Shown: positions 27,178-36,351 of the stretch, piece by piece
Layout of the letters: every line of letters begins with the position of its first letter
Numbering within the stretch: the stretch's first letter is position 1
Assembly: GCF_014649755.1 (NCBI RefSeq)
Contig: NZ_BMTQ01000016.1
Coordinates: 117,244 to 181,243 of the forward strand
Source of the DNA: Streptomyces litmocidini
Lineage (GTDB): Bacteria; Actinomycetota; Actinomycetes; Streptomycetales; Streptomycetaceae
Length of the DNA stretch: 64,000 bases
Direction: 5' to 3'
Notes under the pieces: model-generated
What the model was told of the DNA's origin: nothing
The model's input: the letters and a program-made list of their open reading frames with translations, nothing else
Databases searched by the model: none
Program-made: the position numbers and the translations under genes

Positions 27178-30100
27178 ATGGGACGCGGGGACCTGGCGAC
27201 GCTGGTACGGATCTGCGATCCGGCGGGCCGACCGCGCGGCACCGGTTTCCTCGCCGACCACCACGGGACGGTCGTCACCAGCCACGAAGCCGTCGACGGA
27301 CTCAGCCGTGTCGTCCTGCACGCCCCCGACGACCGGACCTGCCTCGCCGAGGCCGAGGCCGTCACCCCCCTGCCCGAGAGCGGCCTCGCGCTCGTACGGA
27401 CCGAAGGGCTCGGCGGCCGCCCGCTGCCCCTCGCGACCCGGCCCGAGATCGAGCCCGGCACCTACGTGCGGATCGCCGCCCAGGGCTGGCGCGAGGCCCG
27501 CGTCCTCGGCCCCGCCGCCGTCACGTACACCGCCGTCGACCGCTTCCACGCCCTCACCGACGCCCTCGAACTCGCCATCGGCACCGAAGGCGCCGAGGCG
27601 CTCCGCCGTGGCGGACAGGCCGCCGGCGGACCCGTCCTCGACACCGCCACCGGCACCGTCCTCGCCGTCCTCGGCACCGCCCTGCACGGCGACCGCCGGG
27701 CCGCCGGATACGCGGTGCCGCTCCGGCCCGCAGGCCCCCTCACCGCCCTGCTCCGGCGCAACGCGGCCACCGTCCCCGCCTACGGACCCGACCTCAACCT
27801 CGCCGCGATCCTGGAACTCACCGCCACCTCCGCCGGACCCGCACGGGACCCCGACCCCTGGCCCGAACCCGTCGAACGGCCCGACTGCGTCCGCGAGTTC
27901 GCCCGCTTCACGGCCGGCGACGCCCCCGTCCTCGCCCTCGTCGGCGCCCCCGGCACCGGCCGCACCACCGCCCTCGCCGCGCTCTGCGCCCGGCGCGCCC
28001 GGGGCGTCGCGCCCGCCCCCACCGTCCGGCTGCGCGGAGCCGACCTGCGCGCCGAGGACCGCTCGCTCGCCGACGCCGTCGGCCGCGCCCTCCACCGGGC
28101 CGGCCGGATCGTCGCCGCGTCCGGGGCGCTCGGCGACACCACGACCGCCACCCCGGAGCGGGCCGCCGCCCTCGCCCGGGACGCGGGCCGCCCGCTCCTC
28201 GTCCTCCTCGACGGCCCCGAGGAGATGCCCCCGCTCCTCGCCCACCGGCTCGCCGACTGGACGGCGGCCACGGAACGCTGGCTCCGCACCCACGGGGCCC
28301 ACCTGATCACGGCCTGCCGCCCGGAACACTGGGAACGGGCGGGCGCGCTGTACACCCCGGGCGCGCTGCACCGGCCGGTGGCGGCACCCGGCGGTCCGGC
28401 CGGGCCGCCGGCGGCTCCCGGCCGCCCGCCCGGGCCGGTGGCGGACGCGGGAGCTCCGTACCACCGGCCGGGGGCGGAGCCGGACGCCCCGTACCGGCTC
28501 GCGGCGGAACCGGCCGGACGGCCGACCGGCCCGGGCCCGGCCACGGCCGCCACGGCCGGTGGCGGGACGCCCCCGGCCGTGCTCCTCGGGCCGTACTCCG
28601 AGGCGGAGGCCCGCGCCGTACGCGAGGGGTACGGGATCGGGGAGACGAACCTCGCGGCGGCGGACGCCCGGCACCCGCTCGCCCTGCGGCTGCTCGCCGA
28701 GGTGCGGGCGGCGCTGCCGGGAGAGGTGCCGGGACGGCCCGGACGCGAGGAGATCTTCACCGCCCACCTCGACCTGATGTGCCTGCGGGCCGCCGTCCGG
28801 ATCGCCGCGGGCTCCCGGCCGCTCCTCCGCGGGACGGCCGTCCGCAGGCTCGCCGCGCGCGTGACCGGCCGGGTGCACGAAGCGGCCCGCCGGTGCCTCG
28901 GGCCCGGACACGGCCTCCTGGACCGGGCCTCCTTCGAGGAACTGTTCCCCTGGAGGGAGGGCTGGGCCCCGGCCGTCCTCACCGAGGGCCTGCTCGTCCC
29001 CGCGGGCTCCGGCTACCGCTTCGCCCACGAAGAACTCGCCGACTGGGTCCAGGCGGCCCACCTGGACCTGGACACGGCCCTGCACACCCTGGTCCACCGG
29101 CACCACGAGGACCCGGCCGGGGAGCCCGGCCACCCGCCCGGGGCGACCGGCGGGGGCGGTCCGGCCGGGGGCTCCGGGGGCGTCCCCCTCGCCGGGGTTC
29201 CGCCGCGGCGGGAGACCGCGGGGGAGGCCCTGCCCGTTCCCCGGCATCGGATCGGGCCCGTGCTGCAGGCGCTGTCGCTGCTGCACCGGGAGCGGGGCCC
29301 CGCCGGCCTCGGGCCGCGGCTGGCCGCGCTCGCCGAAGCGCTCGGGCGGTTCGCCCGGAACGGGCGGGCCGGGGACGGGGACGGGGCCTGGTGGGCCGCG
29401 CGGCTCCTCGGGGAGACCGTGCGACGCCTGCCGGACCCGCGACCGTACCTGCCCGCCCTGCGGCTGCTCGCCGACCTGATCGGCGCCCGCCCGGACCGGC
29501 ACCCGGTCTTCGCCCCCTTCGGGACCTCCTTCTGGCTGGACCTCCCGCTCGGCGAGGACGAGCGGATCGACCTGCTGCGCCGGCTCGTCCCCTCCGACCC
29601 GCCCGACGGGGACCGGAGCCTCGACGCCGTCGCCGCGCTGCTGACCGCCGACCCCCGGGGCGTCCAGCCCCTCCTGTGCCGCTGGTTCGGCGACGAACGC
29701 CCCACCGTCGCCGCCTCCGCCCAGGCCCTCCTGCACGCCCACCGCGGACTCGCCGTCGACGACCTCTGCGAGGCGCTCGTCGCCACCGCCCACCCCCTCG
29801 CCGACGGCCTCCTCGCCGTGCTCGCCGAGGACGAACCCTCCGCCCTCTGCCGGGCCGTCGACCGCTGGGCGCACGACGACGGACGCCCGGAGCGGCGCGC
29901 CGCGGCCGCCGCGTACGGACACCTGGCCGCCGGGCACGCCACCACCTCCGCCGCCCGCGAGCTCCTCCGCTACGCCGCCCTCGCCCTGCTCGCCCGCCCC
30001 GGCGACCAGGCCCTGCACGGCGCCGCCCTCGGCCTCCTCGTCCGCGACCCGCACAGCCGCTCCCGCCACCTGCCCCGCGCCCTCGCCGAACCCCGGGTGC

Positions 30101-30843
30101 CCGCCGCCGCCCTCGCCGAAGCCCTCGCGACCCACCCCGAGGAGGTCCTCGCCGCCTTCCGGACCCGACTGCGGGGCACCGGTGAGGAACAGGCCGCCGC
30201 GCTGCGGGCCCTCGCGGAGATCGACACGCCCGCCCTCGCCCGCCGGATCGCCGCCCTCGTCCGCGACCACGCCGCCCACCGCCCCGACGGCGCCCCCCTC
30301 GTCGCCGCCTTCGTCGACCGCCGCCTCGAAGACGGGCCGGTGGCCAGGGCGGTCCTCTTCCCCCTGGTCACCGGCCTCATCCGGGGCCGCCCCGCGCCCC
30401 TCAGGCGCGCCCTCGCCCCCGTCCTCGCCGCCCCCGGCACCGGGGCCTCCCGCCACCTGCGGGCCGAACTGCTCGACGTACTCCTGGAACACGAGCGGTA
30501 CGAGGCCGAGATCGGGGAGTTCGGCGTCCTGGAGGCGCTCCTGAGGGCCGCCGCGGAAGGCGCCGGGCTGCGCGCCGTCCCGCGCACCCGGGAACTCGCC
30601 CACCGGGTCGGCGCGCTGTGCGTCCGTACCCCCGAAGGCGCCCGGCGGCTCGACCGGGCCCTGGCCGGAGCCGTCCGCGACCTGCCCGTCTTCGCCGCGC
30701 TCCTCGCCGCCTGGACGGTCGAGGCCCCCACCGACTGGGCGCCGCTGCTCGGACCGGAGAGCGTCCGGGCACTGCGGAGCCCCGGCACCGCCATGCCGAT
30801 GCGTACCGACGGCCGTGGACATGGCAGTCTTAGACCTGCGTAA
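27178..30843 (+). CDS. Large protein: trypsin-like pseudoprotease, variant P-loop NTPase, probable HEAT-like repeats
   Basis: This 1221-residue protein has an N-terminal trypsin-like fold, including RGTGFLADHHGTVVTSHEAV with a histidine at the catalytic place (H36). The GDSGGP site reads QAAGGP, with A149 for the serine, and the aspartate position is doubtful, so it should not cut peptides. A P-loop follows at residue 256, GAPGTGRTT, with Arg for the usual Lys, and a Walker B-like RPLLVLLDGPEE. A Gly/Pro-rich insert covers about residues 400-460. The last ~500 residues are Ala/Leu-rich helices like HEAT repeats. The plan resembles STAND signal NTPases. It lies between truB and ribF. Function is unknown. 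Confidence 0.8.
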   Translation: MGRGDLATLVRICDPAGRPRGTGFLADHHGTVVTSHEAVDGLSRVVLHAPDDRTCLAEAEAVTPLPESGLALVRTEGLGGRPLPLATRPEIEPGTYVRIAAQGWREARVLGPAAVTYTAVDRFHALTDALELAIGTEGAEALRRGGQAAGGPVLDTATGTVLAVLGTALHGDRRAAGYAVPLRPAGPLTALLRRNAATVPAYGPDLNLAAILELTATSAGPARDPDPWPEPVERPDCVREFARFTAGDAPVLALVGAPGTGRTTALAALCARRARGVAPAPTVRLRGADLRAEDRSLADAVGRALHRAGRIVAASGALGDTTTATPERAAALARDAGRPLLVLLDGPEEMPPLLAHRLADWTAATERWLRTHGAHLITACRPEHWERAGALYTPGALHRPVAAPGGPAGPPAAPGRPPGPVADAGAPYHRPGAEPDAPYRLAAEPAGRPTGPGPATAATAGGGTPPAVLLGPYSEAEARAVREGYGIGETNLAAADARHPLALRLLAEVRAALPGEVPGRPGREEIFTAHLDLMCLRAAVRIAAGSRPLLRGTAVRRLAARVTGRVHEAARRCLGPGHGLLDRASFEELFPWREGWAPAVLTEGLLVPAGSGYRFAHEELADWVQAAHLDLDTALHTLVHRHHEDPAGEPGHPPGATGGGGPAGGSGGVPLAGVPPRRETAGEALPVPRHRIGPVLQALSLLHRERGPAGLGPRLAALAEALGRFARNGRAGDGDGAWWAARLLGETVRRLPDPRPYLPALRLLADLIGARPDRHPVFAPFGTSFWLDLPLGEDERIDLLRRLVPSDPPDGDRSLDAVAALLTADPRGVQPLLCRWFGDERPTVAASAQALLHAHRGLAVDDLCEALVATAHPLADGLLAVLAEDEPSALCRAVDRWAHDDGRPERRAAAAAYGHLAAGHATTSAARELLRYAALALLARPGDQALHGAALGLLVRDPHSRSRHLPRALAEPRVPAAALAEALATHPEEVLAAFRTRLRGTGEEQAAALRALAEIDTPALARRIAALVRDHAAHRPDGAPLVAAFVDRRLEDGPVARAVLFPLVTGLIRGRPAPLRRALAPVLAAPGTGASRHLRAELLDVLLEHERYEAEIGEFGVLEALLRAAAEGAGLRAVPRTRELAHRVGALCVRTPEGARRLDRALAGAVRDLPVFAALLAAWTVEAPTDWAPLLGPESVRALRSPGTAMPMRTDGRGHGSLRPA

Positions 30844-30881
30844 GGCGAACAGGGCGAACAGGCGGACGAGGAGCGGTCACA

Positions 30882-31835
30882 GTGCAGCGCTGGCGTGGCT
30901 TGGAGGACATTCCCCAGGACTGGGGACGCAGCGTCGTCACCATCGGCTCCTACGACGGGGTGCACCGCGGACACCAGCTGATCATCGGGCGTGCCGTCGA
31001 GCGCGCCCGGGAGCTGGGCGTCCCCTCCGTCGTCGTCACCTTCGACCCGCACCCCTCGGAGGTCGTGCGCCCCGGCAGCCACCCGCCGCTGCTCGCCCCG
31101 CACCACCGGCGCGCGGAGCTGATCGAGGAACTCGGCGTCGACGCCGTGCTGGTGCTGCCGTTCACCGCCGAGTTCTCCCAGCTGTCCCCGGCCGACTTCA
31201 TCGTCAAGGTGCTCGTCGACAAGCTGCACGCGAAGGCCGTCATCGAGGGCCCCAACTTCCGCTTCGGACACCGGGCCGCCGGCAACGTCGAGTTCCTGAC
31301 CGAGCTCGGCGCCACCTACGACTACGAGGTCGAGGTCATCGACCTGTACGTCAGCGGGGCCGCCGGCGGCGGCCAGCCCTTCTCCTCCACCCTCACCCGC
31401 CGCCTCGTCGCCGAGGGCGACATGGTGGGGGCCGCCGAGATCCTCGGGCGCCCGCACCGGGTCGAGGGCGTCGTCGTCCGCGGCGCGCAGCGCGGCCGCG
31501 AGCTCGGCTTCCCGACGGCCAACGTCGAGACCCTGCCGCACACGGCGATCCCGGCGGACGGCGTCTACGCGGGCTGGCTGACGGCGGCGGGGGAGCGGAT
31601 GCCGGCGGCGATCTCGGTCGGTACGAACCCGCAGTTCGACGGGACGGAGCGGACGGTCGAGGCGTACGCGATCGACCGCGAGGGGCTCGACCTGTACGGG
31701 CTGCACGTGGCCGTGGACTTCCTGGCGTACGTGCGGGGCATGCTCAAGTTCGACACGCTGGACGATCTGCTGCAGGCGATGGCGGGGGACGTGAAGCGCT
31801 GCCGCGAGCTGACGGAGGAGTACGACCGGGGCTGA
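30882..31835 (+). CDS. ribF: Bifunctional riboflavin kinase/FAD synthetase
   Basis: The 317-residue enzyme converts riboflavin to FMN and then FAD. The N-terminal nucleotidyltransferase domain has VVTIGSYDGVHRGHQLII, VTFDPHP, and FRFGHRAAGNVEFL. The C-terminal kinase domain has GRPHRVEGVVVRGAQRGRELGFPTANV, followed by PADGVYAGWL and SVGTNPQFDGTERTVEAYAID. GTG start with GAGGAGCGG upstream. The 38-nt gap from the preceding large gene suggests co-transcription. The stop is followed by the repeat region with copy C. Confidence 0.96.
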   Translation: MQRWRGLEDIPQDWGRSVVTIGSYDGVHRGHQLIIGRAVERARELGVPSVVVTFDPHPSEVVRPGSHPPLLAPHHRRAELIEELGVDAVLVLPFTAEFSQLSPADFIVKVLVDKLHAKAVIEGPNFRFGHRAAGNVEFLTELGATYDYEVEVIDLYVSGAAGGGQPFSSTLTRRLVAEGDMVGAAEILGRPHRVEGVVVRGAQRGRELGFPTANVETLPHTAIPADGVYAGWLTAAGERMPAAISVGTNPQFDGTERTVEAYAIDREGLDLYGLHVAVDFLAYVRGMLKFDTLDDLLQAMAGDVKRCRELTEEYDRG

Positions 31836-31962
31836 CCCCCGCCCCCCCGCGGGCCCACGCCCGTGTGGGGCGGTGCCCCCGCTCGTACGGCCCCGCGCCC
31901 GGCGGGGCGGCGCCCCCTCGTACGGGCCGCGCCCGGCGGGACGGCGCCCCTCCCGCACCTCC

Positions 31963-32137
31963 GTGTGGGACCCACGCCCGGCTGGGCGATGCCCCGCCCA
32001 CCCCCTGTGTGGAGCCCGCGCCCTGATGGGCGATGCCCCGGCCCACCTCCGTGTGGAGCCCGCGCCCTGATGGGCGATGCCCCGGCCCACCTCCGTGTGG
32101 GGCCCGCGCCCGGCTGGGCGATGCCCCGGCCCACCCG
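31963..32137 (+). repeat. 44-bp tandem array of imperfect hairpin units
   Basis: GTGTGG recurs at 31963, 32007, 32051 and 32095, exactly 44 bp apart, then at 32140 inside copy C. Each unit reads roughly GTGTGGAGCCCGCGCCC, then a GGGCGATGCCCCGGCCCAC half, so the unit is itself a near-palindrome. Earlier, more degenerate units start at 31863. Confidence 0.85.
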
Positions 32138-32346
32138 CCGTGTGGGCAATCGTCCCGCAGGGCGGGACGGGTGGGCACACGGGACGGCGCCCTCCAGCGG
32201 CGCCTCCGCGTTCCGCGCCCCGACCCGCACCACGCGTGCGCTGTACCTGCCGGTGCGGGTTCAGGCACGGGAGCCTCGGGCGCCGGCAAGGGCGCCGTTC
32301 CGTTGTGCCCACCCGTTCCGCCCCAGCGGAACGACTGCCCACAACG
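32138..32346 (+). repeat. Composite palindromic repeat, copy C (209 bp, uninterrupted form)
   Basis: Left end hairpin: outer stem CCGTGTG/CACACGG, inner stem CGTCCCGC/GCGGGACG. Centre: 32213-32231 paired with 32252-32270. Right end hairpin: outer stem CGTTGTG/CACAACG, inner stem CGTTCCGC/GCGGAACG. Both end hairpins keep the same unpaired internal loop (GGCAATC opposite GGGTGGG, or its reverse). It lacks the nested element of copies A and B. Confidence 0.88.
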
Positions 32347-32472
32347 GGGCGGGCGCCGCCCCGGCTGACGCCCGCAACGGGGGCGTGAGGGCGTCGGCCC
32401 GGTGGGCGCGGGGCGCCGCCCCGGTGGGTGCGCCCGCGGCGAGGCGGGGTGCCGTGGCCGGCGCCGGGGCGT

Positions 32473-33435
32473 TCAGGACGTCGTCGCCCAGTGGCAGGCC
32501 ACCGCCCGCCCCCCACCGCCCCCCAGGACCGGCAGCTCCTCCCCCCGGCAGCGGTCCGCCACCGCCGTCGCCTCGCCGGAGGCGAGGAGCTGGCAGCGGG
32601 CGTGGAAGCGGCAGCCCGACGGGATGCGGGAGGGGTCCGGCGGCTCGCCGGTGAGGATCACGGGCGCGCCCTCCGACTCCGGCAGGACCGACAGCAGGGC
32701 CCGCGTGTAGGGGTGTCGGGGGTTCGTCAGGACCGACTCCACCGGTCCCGTCTCCACCACCCGGCCCAGGTACATCACCGCGACCCGGTCCGCGATGTTC
32801 CACGCGAGGCCCAGATCGTGCGTCACCACGAGCGCGGACAGGCCCAGTTCGTCGCGGAGCCGCAGCAGCAGTGCCAGGATCTCGCCCCGTACGGACGCGT
32901 CCAGGGACGCCACCGGCTCGTCGGCGACGATGAGTTCGGGTTCCAGGACGAGCGCGCCCGCGATGACCACGCGCTGCCGCTGGCCGCCGGACAGCTCGTG
33001 GGGGTACCGGAGGAAGAACCGTTCCGGGGGGCGGAGGCCCGCCCGCGCGAGGGCCCCGGCGACGGCCGCCCGCTCGTCCCCCGCGTACCCGTGGATCCGC
33101 AGCCCCTCCGCCACCGCGTCGTACACGGTGTGCCGGGGGTTCAGCGAACCGCTCGGGTCCTGGAGGACCAGCTGCGCCCGCTTCCGGTAGGCCCTGAGCG
33201 CCCCGGAGGAGTACGCGAGCGGCTGCCCGTCGAAGGCGACCGCCCCCGACGTGGGCCGGACCAGGCCGAGCAGGGAGCGGGCGAGCGTCGTCTTGCCGCA
33301 GCCGGACTCGCCGACCAGGGCGACGATCTCCCCGGCGCCGATGTCCAGGTCCACGCCGTCCACGGCCCGCGCGGGCGGCGCGCCCCGCCGCCCCGGGAAG
33401 GTGACGTGCAGTCCGCGCGCCGACAGGAGGCTCAT
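32473..33435 (-). CDS. Oligopeptide/dipeptide-type ABC transporter ATPase (DppF-like)
   Basis: The 320-residue ATPase powers peptide or similar import. Walker A is GESGCGKTT, the signature LSGGQRQR, Walker B LIVADEPVASLD and the switch histidine THDLGLA. The C-terminal extension GCRFHARCQLL, followed by more cysteines, is the Cys-rich tail typical of Opp/Dpp ATPases. Its ATG overlaps the stop of the partner ATPase. It is the last gene of a five-gene minus-strand operon and converges on ribF across the repeat region. Confidence 0.93.
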   Translation of the reverse strand: MSLLSARGLHVTFPGRRGAPPARAVDGVDLDIGAGEIVALVGESGCGKTTLARSLLGLVRPTSGAVAFDGQPLAYSSGALRAYRKRAQLVLQDPSGSLNPRHTVYDAVAEGLRIHGYAGDERAAVAGALARAGLRPPERFFLRYPHELSGGQRQRVVIAGALVLEPELIVADEPVASLDASVRGEILALLLRLRDELGLSALVVTHDLGLAWNIADRVAVMYLGRVVETGPVESVLTNPRHPYTRALLSVLPESEGAPVILTGEPPDPSRIPSGCRFHARCQLLASGEATAVADRCRGEELPVLGGGGGRAVACHWATTS

Positions 33436-34397
33436 GACGTGCTCCCCACGTGTACGCAGGCGGCCCGGCGCCCCGCGCCGGCCTCCCGCAGTTCCTGGTC
33501 GTGCTCCGCGCAGGCGTCCACCGCCACCGGGCAGCGCGGATGGAAGGTGCAGCCGCCGGGCAGGTCGGCCGGGTCCGGCGGGTCGCCGGGCAGGCCGCGC
33601 GGCGCCCGCCGGGACGCGGGGTCGCCGATGCGGGGGAACGCCGAGGACAGCGCCCGCCCGTACGGGTGCGAGGCCGCTTCGTACACCGTCCGCGCGGGCC
33701 CTTCCTCGACGACCCGGCCCGCGTACATCACGGCGAGCCGGTCGCAGGTGTCGGCGAGGACCGCCAGGTCGTGACTGATCATCAGGAGGCTGATGGACTG
33801 CTCGGCGACGAGCCGTTCGATCAGTCGCAGGATCTGCGCCTGGATCATCACGTCGAGCGCGGTCGTCGGCTCGTCGGCGACGATCAGCCGGGGGTCGCAG
33901 GCGAGCGCCATCGCGATCATCACGCGCTGCCGCTGCCCGCCGGACAGCTCGTGGGGGTAGGCGGCGGCCCGGGCCGCAGGGAGCCCGACGTGTTCGAGCA
34001 GCTCGCCGACCCGTGCGCGGGCCGCCGCCGGGGTCGCCCGGCCGTGCACGAGCAGCGGCTCGGCGATCTGGTCCCCGATCCGGTGCACCGCGTTCAGCGA
34101 GTGCATCGCGCCCTGGAAGACGATCGACGCGCCCGCCCAGCGCACGGCCCGCAACCGTCCCCACGACATGGCGAGGACGTCGTCGCCGTCGAGCAGGATC
34201 TCGCCCTCGATCCGCGCCGAGGCCGGAAGGAGCCGCAGCAGCGCGAGCGCCAGTGTGGACTTGCCGCAGCCCGACTCGCCGGCCACGCCCAGCTTGGTGC
34301 CCGGCTCCAGGGTCAGGTCGACCCCGCGCACGGCGGGCACGGCGGTCGCGCCGGAGCCGTACGTCACCCGCAGGTCCCGCACTTCCAGGAGGCTCAT
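33432..34397 (-). CDS. Oligopeptide/dipeptide-type ABC transporter ATPase (DppD-like)
   Basis: The 321-residue partner ATPase has GESGCGKST, LSGGQRQR, LIVADEPTTALD and SHDLAVLAD. The tail GCTFHPRCPVAVDAC carries the family's conserved cysteines. The start ATG overlaps the permease stop (ATGA), and the stop overlaps the next ATPase start. Together the two ATPases would form the cytosolic heterodimer of the importer. Confidence 0.93.
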   Translation of the reverse strand: MSLLEVRDLRVTYGSGATAVPAVRGVDLTLEPGTKLGVAGESGCGKSTLALALLRLLPASARIEGEILLDGDDVLAMSWGRLRAVRWAGASIVFQGAMHSLNAVHRIGDQIAEPLLVHGRATPAAARARVGELLEHVGLPAARAAAYPHELSGGQRQRVMIAMALACDPRLIVADEPTTALDVMIQAQILRLIERLVAEQSISLLMISHDLAVLADTCDRLAVMYAGRVVEEGPARTVYEAASHPYGRALSSAFPRIGDPASRRAPRGLPGDPPDPADLPGGCTFHPRCPVAVDACAEHDQELREAGAGRRAACVHVGSTS

Positions 34398-35290
34398 CGC
34401 CCCACCCCCAGCTTCGGGTTCAGCACGGATTCCACGGCCCGGCCGCACAGCGTGAACGCGAGCGCGACCAGGGCGATCGCGATCCCGGGCGGGGCCAGGT
34501 ACCACCAGTGCCCGGAGGAGACGGCGCCCGCCTCCCGGGCGTCCTGGAGCATCCCGCCCCACGACACCACCGTCGGGTCGCCGAGGCCGAGGAAGGCGAG
34601 GGTGGCCTCGGTGAGGATGGCCGTCGAGATGCCGAGGGTGGTCTGCGCGAGCACCAGCGGCATCACGTTCGGCAGCACGTGCCGGGTCATGACGTGCCGG
34701 TGGCCGCCGCCGAGCGCGGTCGCCCGCTCGATGTAGGGGCGGGACTCCACCGCGATGGTCTGCGCCCGCACCAGTCGGGCGGTGGTGGGCCAGGAGGTCA
34801 CGCCGATCGCCAGGACCACCGTCCACATCGACCGGGACATGACGGTGGCGAGGACGATCGCGAGCACCAGCGTCGGCATCACCAGGAACCAGTCGGTGAT
34901 CCGCATGACGACGGTCGAGAACCAGCCGCCGTAGTGCCCGGCGATGATGCCCACCAGGGTTCCGATGGCGACCGAGAGGGCCGCCGCGAGCAGGCCGACG
35001 AGCAGTGAGATCCGGGCGCCCCAGATCAGCAGTCCGAGCAGCGAGCGCCCGAACTGGTCGGTGCCGAGCGGGAACTCGGCGCTCGGCGGCTCCAGGGCCG
35101 TGCCCGGCGCCTCCGTCACCGACTGGACGTCGGAGCCGACGATCAGCGGGGCGGCGAGCGCCAGCAGGGCGATCAGGGCGAGGCCGGCGAGGCCGTGAAG
35201 ACCGGCCCGGTGCGTGCGGTAGCCGCGCCAGAAGCGGGCCACCGTGTGCCGTCGGCGTTCCCATGCGAGAGAAGTCGTCGGAGAGGTCAT
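34394..35290 (-). CDS. ABC transporter permease (DppC-like)
   Basis: The 298-residue membrane protein has about six helices. The N-terminal helix (LHGLAGLALIALLALAAPLIV) is followed by the DppC-type extracytoplasmic segment EFPLGTDQFGRSLLGLLIWGARISL. The EAA loop region is PYIERATALGGGHRHVMTRHVLPNVM. AFLGLGDPTVVSWGGML is another family hallmark. Start and stop overlap both neighbours. Confidence 0.93.
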   Translation of the reverse strand: MTSPTTSLAWERRRHTVARFWRGYRTHRAGLHGLAGLALIALLALAAPLIVGSDVQSVTEAPGTALEPPSAEFPLGTDQFGRSLLGLLIWGARISLLVGLLAAALSVAIGTLVGIIAGHYGGWFSTVVMRITDWFLVMPTLVLAIVLATVMSRSMWTVVLAIGVTSWPTTARLVRAQTIAVESRPYIERATALGGGHRHVMTRHVLPNVMPLVLAQTTLGISTAILTEATLAFLGLGDPTVVSWGGMLQDAREAGAVSSGHWWYLAPPGIAIALVALAFTLCGRAVESVLNPKLGVGR

Positions 35291-36348
35291 CGGCCCACCC
35301 GGGGGTCGAGCAGCGGATAGAGCAGGTCGGCGATCAGGTTCATCAGGATCATCGCTCCGGCGAAGACCACGAACAGGCCCTGTACCAGCGGCAGATCGGG
35401 CACGCTCAGCGCCTGGTAGAAGAGGCCGCCGAGCCCCGGCCAGGAGAACACCGTCTCCACCAGGATCGAACCGGCCGCCACGTGGCCCAGGTTGATGAAG
35501 ATCATCGTGACGGTCGGCAGGAGCGCGTTCGGCACGGCGTGCCGGCGGCGCACGGCGTCGTCCCGCAGCCCCTTCGCCCGCGCCGTCGTCAGGTAGTCGC
35601 CGCCCATCTCGTCGAGCAGCGAGGAGCGCATCACGAGCAGGGTCTGCGCGTAGCCGACCGCGACGAGCGTGACCACGGGCAGCACCAGGTGGTGGGCGAC
35701 GTCCAGGGCGTACGCGAAACCGGTCTCGCCCGTACCCGACTCCATGCCGCCGGTCGGGAAGAGCCCCGGGACCGGCCCCATGCCCACCGAGAAGACGATG
35801 ATGAGGAGCAGTCCGAGCCAGAAGGAGGGCACCGACCACAGGGTCAGCGCGATCCCGGTGTTCAGCCTGTCGCCGAGGCCGCCGTGCCGCCAGGCCGAGC
35901 GGGTGCCCAGCCACAGGCCGAGCGCCGAGTAGATCACCACGGCGACCCCGGTGAGCAGCAGGGTCGCGGGGAGCTTCTCCGCGATGAGGTCCCCGACGGG
36001 GGCGCGGAACTGGAACGAGGTGCCGAGGTCGCCGCTCAGCGCCTTGGCGCAGTAGTCGGCGAACTGCTGCCACAGCGGCAGGTCGAGCCCGAACTGGCGT
36101 CTCAGCGTGGCGAGTTGTTCGGCCGAGGTGGGGACTCCGTGGGTCATCGCCTTCACCGGGTCACCGGGGATGACCCGGAAGAGGAAGAAGCTGGTGACCA
36201 GGACGGCGAAGAGCGAGACGAGCGCGCCGCCCAGCTTCCCCGCCGCGTGGCGGAGGTAGCCGAGGGAGGAACCGGTGCGGGGGGCGCCGTCCGTGGCGCG
36301 GGCCTTCTCGGCCCGCGCCACGTCGGCGGGGGTGCTTGCCGTCGTCAC
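35287..36348 (-). CDS. ABC transporter permease (DppB-like)
   Basis: The 353-residue membrane protein has the DppB features: an N-terminal helix with FRVIPGDPVKAM, the conserved PTSAEQLATLRRQFGLDLPLWQQFADY segment, GDLGTSFQFRAPV, and the EAA-like DYLTTARAKGLRDDAV with RRRHAVPNALLPTV. A 40-residue hydrophilic N-terminal extension precedes the first helix. GTG start 3 nt after the binding-protein stop. Confidence 0.93.
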   Translation of the reverse strand: MTTASTPADVARAEKARATDGAPRTGSSLGYLRHAAGKLGGALVSLFAVLVTSFFLFRVIPGDPVKAMTHGVPTSAEQLATLRRQFGLDLPLWQQFADYCAKALSGDLGTSFQFRAPVGDLIAEKLPATLLLTGVAVVIYSALGLWLGTRSAWRHGGLGDRLNTGIALTLWSVPSFWLGLLLIIVFSVGMGPVPGLFPTGGMESGTGETGFAYALDVAHHLVLPVVTLVAVGYAQTLLVMRSSLLDEMGGDYLTTARAKGLRDDAVRRRHAVPNALLPTVTMIFINLGHVAAGSILVETVFSWPGLGGLFYQALSVPDLPLVQGLFVVFAGAMILMNLIADLLYPLLDPRVGR

Positions 36349-36351
36349 GTC

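Larger units (their letters stand above)
31836..32472. other. 637-bp gap between convergent genes: 44-bp array and repeat copy C
   Basis: From the ribF stop it contains degenerate GTGTGG/GTACGG-headed units (31863 onward), four regular 44-bp units (31963-32137), the composite palindrome 32138-32346, and about 125 bp of GC-rich inverted segments. No gene is supported. Confidence 0.75.

Noticed and set aside
31963..32137. CRISPR-like regular repeats
   Set aside because: The 44-bp units are directly contiguous with no unique spacers, and no cas gene is present.
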